DNA from: Sneathiella sp. P13V-1
Lineage (GTDB): Bacteria > Pseudomonadota > Alphaproteobacteria > Sneathiellales > Sneathiellaceae
Direction: 5' to 3'
Assembly: GCF_015143595.1 (NCBI RefSeq)
Contig: NZ_WYEU01000001.1
Location: forward strand, 1,364,001 to 1,428,000
Length of the DNA stretch: 64,000 bases
Below the pieces are notes generated by a model. That model was not told the DNA's origin. It was given only the letters and a program-made list of their open reading frames with translations, and ran no database searches. Positions 25,024-31,944 of the stretch are shown in pieces; position 1 is the first letter of the stretch; each line of letters opens with the position of its first letter. The position numbers and the translations under genes were made by a program.

Positions 25024-25509
25024 ATGGATTACCTGGATCATAGGGCCGGATTTGTATTTAGCGATATCGCGCGTTTTCGGGCGCGGCTGTTTGATCGTCT
25101 TCTGGCGCCTCATGGTTTGACCACCTCTCAGGCGTGGGTGCTGGCCCAGCTTTTTGTCGAAGATAACCTTCCCCAGAAAGAAATAGCCCGTAGAATGGAT
25201 GTGGGGACAGTGACGGTCGGTGGGCTGATTGATCGCCTGGAAGCACGCGGATTTGTGGAACGGAAAGTTGATCCGGAAGATCGTCGTATCAAGAGAGTTT
25301 TGCTAAAAGAAGCGGCGATCCCGATCGGGCGTATAATGTCCGAAAGTGGCCAGCAGGTAAACAAAGCGAGCTTTGCAGGCTTCGCCCCGGAAGAAGCGCA
25401 GCAGATGATGGATAGTCTCTTGAAAGTCCGCGCAAATCTGTTGGAAGTGCTGGATGATGACGGGAAACTTCCAAACGCCACAGATATCCTTCTGGAAAAA
25501 AGTAAGTAA
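25024..25509 (+). CDS. MarR-family transcriptional regulator
   Basis: Winged-helix regulator of 161 residues. The DNA-binding part reads LPQKEIARRMDVGTVTVGGL for the helix-turn-helix and ERKVDPEDRRIKRVLL for the wing, with the MarR D-x-R-D/R pattern. It is probably a repressor that responds to an aromatic or acyl-CoA ligand. It lies divergently to the thiolase operon, a likely target. The ATG at 25024 has AGGTGGGG upstream; an upstream in-frame start at 24946 would add 26 residues without family resemblance. Confidence 0.88.
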   Translation: MDYLDHRAGFVFSDIARFRARLFDRLLAPHGLTTSQAWVLAQLFVEDNLPQKEIARRMDVGTVTVGGLIDRLEARGFVERKVDPEDRRIKRVLLKEAAIPIGRIMSESGQQVNKASFAGFAPEEAQQMMDSLLKVRANLLEVLDDDGKLPNATDILLEKSK

Positions 25510-25512
25510 CTC

Positions 25513-25968
25513 CTACTTCTTTGTCCGATCCATTTGCAGCATTGCTTCCTGAAGTTTGTTCAAGTAGTGGACTAAGGAAATTCGGTCGTCTTCCGAAAAT
25601 CCGTTGAGAGCCTGATCGTAGAAGGATCCAATGAGGGGTGTAATGCGCTCCCAAAGCTGTTCTCCCTCGTCTGTTAAAGCGATAAGGCGAGATCGCTGGT
25701 CATTTGGATCCACTGTACGCTGAATGGCGCCACGTTCCTCCAGTCGATTAAGAACTCCGGTCATATTTTGGCGGCTTAGTTTCAGGTATTCACATAGTTC
25801 TGATACGGCCATTCCACTGCGCGCTTGCGGCCTGGAGAGGGCGCCAAGCACGGACCATTGCTGTGTTGTGATTTGTTCCTCCTCCAACGCTTGAGCGCCA
25901 ACTTTCTGCAATGTATTGGCGGTTTGATAGAGTCGGAAGAACAATCTATTGCTTAAGTCATCAAACAT
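25513..25968 (-). CDS. badR: MarR-family regulator, BadR-like
   Basis: MarR-family protein of 151 residues: recognition region AVSELCEYLKLSRQNMTGVL, wing AIQRTVDPNDQRSRLIALTDEG. It is transcribed away from the acyl-CoA dehydrogenase/badH/badI operon and separated from it by 110 bases that contain a nested palindrome, the arrangement expected of BadR, the MarR-type regulator of cyclohexanecarboxylate genes in Rhodopseudomonas palustris. The symbol rests on this context and family. It converges with the other MarR gene, stop to stop, with 3 bases between. Confidence 0.75.
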   Translation of the reverse strand: MFDDLSNRLFFRLYQTANTLQKVGAQALEEEQITTQQWSVLGALSRPQARSGMAVSELCEYLKLSRQNMTGVLNRLEERGAIQRTVDPNDQRSRLIALTDEGEQLWERITPLIGSFYDQALNGFSEDDRISLVHYLNKLQEAMLQMDRTKK

Positions 25969-25990
25969 AACAGTATTTTTCTAATGCCAT

Positions 25991-26030
25991 TTCGAAAATA
26001 ATATGTCACTATATTGACATAAATTTCGAA
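25991..26030. promoter_or_regulatory. Nested palindrome, candidate operator of the BadR-like regulator
   Basis: An exact inner palindrome TATGTCA (26002-26008), 6 bases, TGACATA (26015-26021) is flanked by an exact outer pair TTCGAAA (25991-25997) and TTTCGAA (26024-26030). The outer arms are offset (4 and 2 bases from the inner arms). It lies midway between the two divergent start codons, 49 bases before the dehydrogenase ATG, the expected place for a MarR dimer. Confidence 0.75.
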
Positions 26031-26078
26031 TGAGTTAAAGCTAAAGAGAACAGAAAACAAAAAATAGGGAGATGGGTG

Positions 26079-27224
26079 ATGGAGTTTGCTTTGACATCAG
26101 ATCAGCAGGCCATCGTGGAGGCTGCAACCTCATTCGCAGCCGAAAAAATTGCCCCTGGATATGCGGAGCGTGACAAAAGTGGCGTCTTTTCGAAAGAGCT
26201 GACTGCCGAAATGGGGGCGCTTGGGTTTATCGCACCTGAACAACCTGAAAGTTATGGGGGATCTGAAGTAAGTTACCTGACCAGCGGAATGGTCATGGAG
26301 GCCTTGTCCGCAGCTGATTTCAATATGGGTTATGTTCAGCTTCTGGGATCCTTAAACACTCAGATCCTTGCGCGGTATGCGACACCTGAATTGGCGCAGA
26401 AATGGATCCCTAAAATTTGCGCGGGCAAGTGTATTCTAGGGGTTGCACTTACGGAGCCGGGCGGCGGGTCGGATGCAGCAAACTTGCAATTGCGCGCTGA
26501 GAAAGTTGAGGGGGGATACCGCCTGTCTGGCGAGAAAGCGTCCATTTCCATGGCGGATCAGGCGGATATCATGATCGTCTTTGCCAGAACCGGAGAAAAG
26601 CACGCTCGCGCTAAGGGGGTGAGTGCTTTCCTTGTGGAAATGAACACTGAAGGTGTGTCGACTGGCCGTTATGAAGATATGGGGCAGCGCTGCATTGGCC
26701 GGGGGTCGATCTTTTTTGATCAGGCATTTATTCCTGAAGATCATCGCTTGGGGGAAGAAAATCGCGCTTTCTCGCAAGTGATGGAAGGGTTTGATTTCAG
26801 CCGGGCTTTGATCGGATTGCAATGCCTAGCAGTCGCGGAACAATCGCTGAAAGAAAGTTGGCAATATGCCAGCGAGAGAGAAGCCTTTGGTGAAAAAATT
26901 GCGGAGTTTCAGGGGGTAACCTTTCCACTGGCGGAGGCGGAGACCTTTCTGGAAGCGGCAAAGTTGCTTTGCTACAAAACCCTTTGGCTGAAAGATCAAG
27001 GGCTGCCCCACACAACCGAGGCCGCCATGTGCAAATGGTGGCCGCCGAAGCTGGGCTTTGAAATCATTCATCAGTGCCTTCTGACCCACGGACATGGCGG
27101 GTATGGCAGGGACTATCCATTTGAACAGAGATTAAGAGACGTGCTGGGGCTCCAGATCGGGGACGGCACTGCAAATATTATGAAAATGATTATCGCACGA
27201 CAGAAGTTGGGAGAAGTAACGTGA
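26079..27224 (+). CDS. Acyl-CoA dehydrogenase, probably cyclohexanecarboxyl-CoA dehydrogenase-like (AliB/BadJ type)
   Basis: FAD acyl-CoA dehydrogenase of 381 residues. The flavin/substrate loop is LTEPGGGSDAANLQLRA, and the C-terminal part has HGHGGYGRDYPFEQRLRDV. In the segment that normally carries the catalytic glutamate (Y-E-G-T) it reads IGDGTANIM, with Asp near residue 361. As first gene before badH and badI it should oxidise cyclohexanecarboxyl-CoA to the 1-ene. The ATG at 26079 follows AGGGAG; a GTG one codon upstream is possible. Its stop overlaps the badH start (GTGA). Exact substrate inferred from context. Confidence 0.83.
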   Translation: MEFALTSDQQAIVEAATSFAAEKIAPGYAERDKSGVFSKELTAEMGALGFIAPEQPESYGGSEVSYLTSGMVMEALSAADFNMGYVQLLGSLNTQILARYATPELAQKWIPKICAGKCILGVALTEPGGGSDAANLQLRAEKVEGGYRLSGEKASISMADQADIMIVFARTGEKHARAKGVSAFLVEMNTEGVSTGRYEDMGQRCIGRGSIFFDQAFIPEDHRLGEENRAFSQVMEGFDFSRALIGLQCLAVAEQSLKESWQYASEREAFGEKIAEFQGVTFPLAEAETFLEAAKLLCYKTLWLKDQGLPHTTEAAMCKWWPPKLGFEIIHQCLLTHGHGGYGRDYPFEQRLRDVLGLQIGDGTANIMKMIIARQKLGEVT

Positions 27225-27979
27225 AGGGTTTGGAAGGTAAAAGAGCTATTGTCACAGGTGGCGGTGGCGGTTTGGGGACTGCCATTTGTAAACGGTTGGC
27301 AGAAGCCGGCGTCATTGTAGGTGTGTTTGACCTGAACAAAGAAGCCGCTGAAAAAGTGGCGTCAGAAATTGGTGGCTCTGCCTCTGCTTACGCTGTTGAT
27401 ATTTCAGATCAGGCAGCGGTTATTGCAGGTGTTCAGGCATTTGAAAATGATCATGGTCCCGCAGATATTCTGGTGAATAATGCCGGCTGGGATAAGGTTG
27501 GAAACTTCCTCGATACAGACAAAGATCTTTGGGAGAAAATTGTCGGTATTAACCTTTGGGGTCCTCTGCACATGACCCATGCTGTCGGTCAGGGGATGGC
27601 GGCACGGGGCGGCGGAAAGATTATTACCATTGCTTCTGACGCAGCGCGGGTTGGCTCCAGCGGCGAAGGTGTATACTCTGCTTGTAAAGGCGGAATGGTT
27701 TCTTTCTCAAAAACCCTAGCAAGGGAGCTCGCACGTAAAAACGTCAATGTCAATGTTGTATGCCCGGGGCCTTCTGACACTCCAATTCTCAATGATTTTG
27801 TTGGTGAAGGGGAGATGGGTCAGAAGATTTATGAAGGTTTGAAACGGGCGATCCCGTTTAAGCGTTTAGGGCAACCCGAAGATTTCGGCGGGATCGTTGC
27901 GTTTCTGGCGAGCGAAGAAGCAGATTACATTACAGGCCAGGTCATTAGCGTCTCTGGCGGCCTGACGATGGCTGGATAA
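27221..27979 (+). CDS. badH: 2-hydroxycyclohexanecarboxyl-CoA dehydrogenase (BadH)
   Basis: Short-chain dehydrogenase of 252 residues that closely resembles R. palustris BadH as I remember it: GGGGGLGTAICKRLAEAG near the start, VFDLNKEAAEKVA, ILVNNAGWD, IASDAARVGSSGEGVYSACK with Ser/Tyr/Lys triad, and VVCPGPSDTPIL. It oxidises 2-hydroxycyclohexane-1-carboxyl-CoA to the 2-keto form with NAD. It begins with GTG overlapping the dehydrogenase stop by 4 bases and is followed by badI after 15 bases. Confidence 0.88.
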   Translation: MKGLEGKRAIVTGGGGGLGTAICKRLAEAGVIVGVFDLNKEAAEKVASEIGGSASAYAVDISDQAAVIAGVQAFENDHGPADILVNNAGWDKVGNFLDTDKDLWEKIVGINLWGPLHMTHAVGQGMAARGGGKIITIASDAARVGSSGEGVYSACKGGMVSFSKTLARELARKNVNVNVVCPGPSDTPILNDFVGEGEMGQKIYEGLKRAIPFKRLGQPEDFGGIVAFLASEEADYITGQVISVSGGLTMAG

Positions 27980-27994
27980 GAAAAGGAAAACAAA

Positions 27995-28777
27995 ATGTCA
28001 TTTGAAGATATCCTCTATGAAGAGAAAAATGGGGCTGCGTGGATCACCATTAACCGTCCGGAAAAATACAATGCGTTTCGTGGTCAGACTGTAGAAGAAC
28101 TGATCGAAGCCTTTAACAAGGCGGCATGGAATAACGATATCGGTGTGATTGTATTGACCGGTGCCGGGGACAAAGCCTTCTGTACGGGCGGTGATCAATC
28201 AGCCCATGATGGACAGTATGATGGGCGCGGTACCATCGGCCTGCCAGTGGAAGAGTTGCAGTCTTTGATCCGCGATATTTCCAAACCGGTTATCGCCCGT
28301 GTTCAGGGCTTCGCTATTGGTGGCGGTAATGTTCTGGCGGCCCTTTGTGATATGACCATCGCGTCAGAACAAGCGCAGTTTGGTCAGGTTGGTCCAAAAG
28401 TTGGTTCTGTGGATCCGGGTTTTGGAACAGCCTATCTGGCCCGTATCGTAGGTGAAAAGAAAGCTCGTGAAATCTGGTATATGTGCCGCCGCTACAAAGC
28501 TGCAGAAGCGGAACGTATGGGTCTGGTGAACTGCGTGGTGCCTCATGATCAACTGGATGCGGAAGTTGACGCTTGGTGCGCTGAAATTATGGAGAAAAGC
28601 CCAACAGCCCTTGCCATTGCGAAGCGGTCTTTCAATATGGATACGGAGAGCATTAAGGGTATCTCTGCCATGGGAATGCAGAGCTTGAAGCTTTATTATG
28701 ACACTGATGAATCTCGCGAGGGTGTGAAAGCCTTTAATGAAAAACGGAAACCGGATTTCCGCAAATACGCCAAGTAA
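27995..28777 (+). CDS. badI: 2-ketocyclohexanecarboxyl-CoA hydrolase (BadI), ring cleavage
   Basis: Crotonase-fold enzyme of 260 residues, the same length as R. palustris BadI and very similar to it in remembered blocks: NGAAWITINRPEKYNAFRG, FCTGGDQSAHDGQYDGRGT, GQVGPKVGSVDPGFGTAYLA, REIWYMCRRY and LKLYYDTDESREGVKAF. It is related to MenB and opens the ring of 2-ketocyclohexanecarboxyl-CoA hydrolytically to pimelyl-CoA. The ribosome site AAGGAAA lies upstream of the ATG. A stem-loop follows at 28834. Confidence 0.93.
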   Translation: MSFEDILYEEKNGAAWITINRPEKYNAFRGQTVEELIEAFNKAAWNNDIGVIVLTGAGDKAFCTGGDQSAHDGQYDGRGTIGLPVEELQSLIRDISKPVIARVQGFAIGGGNVLAALCDMTIASEQAQFGQVGPKVGSVDPGFGTAYLARIVGEKKAREIWYMCRRYKAAEAERMGLVNCVVPHDQLDAEVDAWCAEIMEKSPTALAIAKRSFNMDTESIKGISAMGMQSLKLYYDTDESREGVKAFNEKRKPDFRKYAK

Positions 28778-28833
28778 GCAAAATCAGCGGGGGTTTTTAC
28801 CCCTGTTCCTCCCCGGTTTTGTGATTTATAGTT

Positions 28834-28862
28834 TGCCAGACCTCAAATTACCGGGTCTGGCA
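28834..28862 (+). terminator. Stem-loop between badI and CoA-transferase gene
   Basis: Perfect 9-bp inverted repeat TGCCAGACC/GGTCTGGCA with an 11-base loop, followed by ATTCTTGTT. The T tract is poor, so termination may be partial. A GGGG-TTTTTA-CCCC hairpin lies about 45 bases upstream. Confidence 0.5.
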
Positions 28863-28953
28863 TTCTTGTTGGCATGAAAAGAAGTAATAAAATCTGTGCC
28901 TTCGCTGTTTCTGTATTCGCCAGTCCCGACCAGTCATGCAAGGGAGCCCAGAG

Positions 28954-30087
28954 ATGGCATTGGATAAAAATAACAAAAATATTGATGGCCCGCTGTCCGG
29001 AAAATTGGTGATTGATGCAAGCCAAGGGATCGCTGGTCCTTATTGTGGGCAGATGCTGGCCGCCTATGGGGCGCGGGTCATAAAGATTGATCCGCCAAGT
29101 GGGGACTGGTGCCGTTCTGTTGGGACAACCTTTGGCACTTTGTCTATTTATTCTGTGGCGTATAACCGTGGTAAGGAAGGCATTGTTCTGGATCTTAAGA
29201 AAGAAGAGGATCTGGAAACGCTGTATGACATGGTATCGCAGGCGGATATTTTCCTTGAAAGTTCCCGGCCCGGTGTTGCGGACAAAATCGGAATCGGTTT
29301 TGAAACACTAAAACAGAAAAACCCGTCCCTGATTTATCTGTCTGTTAGTGGCTTTGGTCAGCAAGGGGAGTATGCAAATCGTCCCTGCACAGATGGTGTC
29401 GCGCAAGCCTATAGCGGTTTTGTGGATGGAAATATTGGCAATGATGGCACCCCCCATAAAGTGGATATTCCGATCATCGATATCGTCACCGGAATGATGT
29501 CCTGCCAATCAGTTTTGGCTGCCCTGCATCTACGGGATCGCAAAGGCGAAGCTATTTATCTGGATAACAATCTTGTGGGAAGTTCATTGGAAGTTCAAAA
29601 AGCCCGTTTGATGGAGCAGCATCTGAACGGCAGTGTTGTGACCAAATTGAATGTGCCGTCTGGTATCTACAAAGCGAAGGATGCCAATGTTGCCATCGCC
29701 CTTGCGACCATCGCACATTTTAAAAAGCTTGTTGATGTTATTGGCGCAACTGACCTTCAGGAAGATCCGGAGCTGGATGATTTTGAGGGATGTGCGCGAA
29801 ATGAAGACCGACTTCGCGCTCGCCTTCAGGAGATTATCGGTACTGAGACTGCGTCTCATTGGGCAGATCTGCTGGGTGCGGCGGGAATTATCGTCAACCG
29901 TATCAATAGTGTTCAGGACGTGCTGGATGATGAAAATGCGCAAGCCGGCGGACTTCTTCATCAGATCACCCACCCGGGTCTTCAGAACTATCTTCTGCCA
30001 GTCATGCCTTTAATGCCGGTGAATGTGGGGGACGCCCCTGAAACAGGGCAGCATACACAAGCCGTGCTTGGTGAATTAAAAAGCTGA
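28954..30087 (+). CDS. CaiB/BaiF-family (class III) CoA transferase
   Basis: Class III CoA transferase of about 377 residues. Features are VIDASQGIAGPYCGQMLAAY and GARVIKIDPPSGDWCR near the N-terminus and the likely catalytic Asp in DIPIIDIVTGMMSCQ, with YLSVSGFGQQGEYANRP. It moves CoA between an acyl-CoA and a free acid at the membrane-free cytosol. Its place after badI suggests it could activate cyclohexanecarboxylate or a related acid in place of an ATP-dependent ligase, but this is inference. The ATG at 28954 follows AAGGGAG; an ATG at 28936 overlaps that ribosome site and would add six residues. Confidence 0.85.
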   Translation: MALDKNNKNIDGPLSGKLVIDASQGIAGPYCGQMLAAYGARVIKIDPPSGDWCRSVGTTFGTLSIYSVAYNRGKEGIVLDLKKEEDLETLYDMVSQADIFLESSRPGVADKIGIGFETLKQKNPSLIYLSVSGFGQQGEYANRPCTDGVAQAYSGFVDGNIGNDGTPHKVDIPIIDIVTGMMSCQSVLAALHLRDRKGEAIYLDNNLVGSSLEVQKARLMEQHLNGSVVTKLNVPSGIYKAKDANVAIALATIAHFKKLVDVIGATDLQEDPELDDFEGCARNEDRLRARLQEIIGTETASHWADLLGAAGIIVNRINSVQDVLDDENAQAGGLLHQITHPGLQNYLLPVMPLMPVNVGDAPETGQHTQAVLGELKS

Positions 30088-30125
30088 TTTCGATTGATCC
30101 TTTGGGCATAATACCAACATGAGTG

Positions 30126-30147
30126 AGGCGGCCTCAGGCCGCCTTTT
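30126..30147 (+). terminator. Rho-independent terminator after CoA transferase
   Basis: Perfect 8-bp stem AGGCGGCC/GGCCGCCT, loop TCA, then TTTT. The first ATG of the rhomboid reading frame (30148) directly abuts the T run. Confidence 0.88.
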
Positions 30148-30162
30148 ATGTTGGGAGGTCCC

Positions 30163-30810
30163 GTGGAAGAAAAAGAAGAACCCGCCTTTTTTGCGCCGCC
30201 TGTTACCAAATATCTGGTAATGGGGCTGATCGTTGCTCATATCCTGCTATTGGTTACAAGCGGAGAGACTATCATCTGGGTGATGGAAACGTTTGCCTTT
30301 GACATCGCCCGCGCAAAACTTGTCTTTGAAGGCGCTGGATCCGATGGTTTCGGCTATCTGGTGACAACCCTGACAACTCATATGTTTATCCACCATGATT
30401 TTATGCATTTGCTGGTTAATGCATTTATGTTGCTTGCTTTTGGTGCGATGGTGGAACGTTACTACGGAGTGGGTGCGTTTCTCTCCGTTTTCCTCTTATG
30501 TGGCTGGGCTGGGGGCTTAAGTGAGTATCTGGTATCCATGTCTGTTGGGGAGGGGTTCCTCTACGGGGCATCTGGCGCGGTCTTCGGGATGATGGGGGCG
30601 ACCCTCAAATTATTGCTCCCAAAATTTGGCATTGAGAAAACGTTCATATTTGCTGGTGTATTGATGGGGCTCAATTTGGTGATTGGACTTAGTCCATTGG
30701 GTGCCATGCTGGCAGGGGAGGGCGCGACAATTTCCTGGGCGGCTCATTTGGGTGGCTTTTTGATGGGGATTGCTTTGTCTTTTGGACTCAAGATCCGACA
30801 TGCAGTTTGA
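30163..30810 (+). CDS. Rhomboid-family intramembrane serine protease
   Basis: Polytopic membrane protein of about 215 residues with six membrane segments. Catalytic residues of rhomboids are visible: HHDFMHLLVNAFML in helix 2, GASGAVFGMMGA with the Ser nucleophile, and AHLGGFLMG with the His. It would cleave single-pass membrane substrates within the bilayer; substrate unknown. I place the start at GTG 30163, which has GGGAGG just upstream. An in-frame ATG at 30148 lies against the terminator T run and has no ribosome site. Confidence 0.85.
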   Translation: MEEKEEPAFFAPPVTKYLVMGLIVAHILLLVTSGETIIWVMETFAFDIARAKLVFEGAGSDGFGYLVTTLTTHMFIHHDFMHLLVNAFMLLAFGAMVERYYGVGAFLSVFLLCGWAGGLSEYLVSMSVGEGFLYGASGAVFGMMGATLKLLLPKFGIEKTFIFAGVLMGLNLVIGLSPLGAMLAGEGATISWAAHLGGFLMGIALSFGLKIRHAV

Positions 30811-30883
30811 TCACGATCTTGTTAAGGGCGCGTGACATAACTTCATCTTATATTTAGAGGAAAGATGAGGGAAAGGAATTGCA

Positions 30884-31348
30884 ATGAAACTCTCTAAAGC
30901 AATGAAAGTTGTTGTATTCGCTGTTGTGGGCTTGTTTATGACAGGCGCCGCGATGGCAGGTGAGGCTGGTCCCTACCAAAAGGATTGGACGGGTACAGCA
31001 GCCGAAGGATATGACGTTGTTGCCTATTTTACAGATGGGAAAGCAACTAAGGGCGATAAGAAAATCATCCATGAATGGAACGGGGCTAAATGGCGCTTTG
31101 CTTCGGCCGCTAATCGGGATGCTTTTGCGGCTAACCCTGAAAAATATGCGCCGCAATATGGTGGTTACTGTGCCTATGCTGTTTCACAAGGGTATACAGC
31201 CAGTGTTGACCCTAAGGCGTTTTCAGTTGTGGATGGGAAGCTATACCTGAACTACTCACCGAGTGTAAAACAGACTTGGGAAGCTGACATTCCGGGATAT
31301 ATTTCTGAAGCTGAAAAATTCTGGCCAACCATTCGTTCAAAACTTTAA
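30884..31348 (+). CDS. Secreted YHS-domain protein
   Basis: Protein of 154 residues with a signal peptide (VVVFAVVGLFMTGAAMA, cleaved near residue 25). The mature protein is a YHS-type domain: GYDVVAYFTDGKATKG, WRFASAANRDAFAANPEKYA and QYGGYCAYAVSQG. Such periplasmic proteins are thought to bind metal, with the Cys and His/Asp residues as possible ligands; function is not established. It is a single gene; a ribosome site AAGGAATTG precedes the ATG. Confidence 0.85.
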   Translation: MKLSKAMKVVVFAVVGLFMTGAAMAGEAGPYQKDWTGTAAEGYDVVAYFTDGKATKGDKKIIHEWNGAKWRFASAANRDAFAANPEKYAPQYGGYCAYAVSQGYTASVDPKAFSVVDGKLYLNYSPSVKQTWEADIPGYISEAEKFWPTIRSKL

Positions 31349-31371
31349 GAATAGCTGGAAATCAAAGATAT

Positions 31372-31403
31372 TACCCGGGGCATGCGGGGGCTAGCCCCGG
31401 GTA
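31372..31403. terminator. GC-rich stem-loop between convergent genes
   Basis: Perfect 10-bp inverted repeat TACCCGGGGC/GCCCCGGGTA with a 12-base loop, between the YHS gene (+) and the DUF934 gene (-). No T run on either side, so it may be a stabilising or bidirectional termination structure. Confidence 0.5.
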
Positions 31404-31455
31404 TCAATGTAGATCAATCAATTAGGGAGAGACAGATCTACATCTCTAGGAAGAG

Positions 31456-31944
31456 TTATCGCCGCCAAATCGGCGCATCAGTGTCAGCCGCTCCTTGATA
31501 GGTGACACTCATTTCATCGAAGGCTTTTAAAACAGACGGCACATCCTGATCATCACGCAGCTCAAATGATGAAAAGCCGCACCGCTGCATATAGAAAACC
31601 TGATCCTGCAGAACATCTCCTGCAGCCCGTATTTCACCTTTAAAGCCCAAACGTTCACGTAGAAGACGCGCCTGAGTAAACGCCCGACCGTCTGTCATTT
31701 TAGGAAATTGCAAAACAATCAGGTCCAATCTTTCCAGATCAGGCTCTAGCGCGTAAATGTCATCAGTATTTTCCAAAATGACACCCAGACGACTGTTGCG
31801 CTTTAGAAGATCTTCGCGGCGGTCCAGCCATGCATCAAAGGGGACATAAATGTCCCCTTCAGGCAGATCGCCTTCACCTTCCAGACCTGTATAAGGAAGC
31901 CAGCTGTCTTCGGCGGGCTTGCGATCTTTAATATACTTACCCAT
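31456..31944 (-). CDS. DUF934 protein of sulfite reduction cluster
   Basis: Protein of 162 residues resembling DUF934 (annotated in some genomes as a CysH-linked oxidoreductase): VILENTDDIYALEPDLERL, IVLQFPKMTDGRAFTQARLL and GEIRAAGDVLQDQVFYMQR. It accompanies the sulfite reductase gene in many alphaproteobacteria and is thought to help that enzyme, possibly as an electron-transfer or assembly partner. The ATG at 31944 overlaps the reductase stop by 8 bases; an upstream start at 31974 is less likely. Confidence 0.87.
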   Translation of the reverse strand: MGKYIKDRKPAEDSWLPYTGLEGEGDLPEGDIYVPFDAWLDRREDLLKRNSRLGVILENTDDIYALEPDLERLDLIVLQFPKMTDGRAFTQARLLRERLGFKGEIRAAGDVLQDQVFYMQRCGFSSFELRDDQDVPSVLKAFDEMSVTYQGAADTDAPIWRR

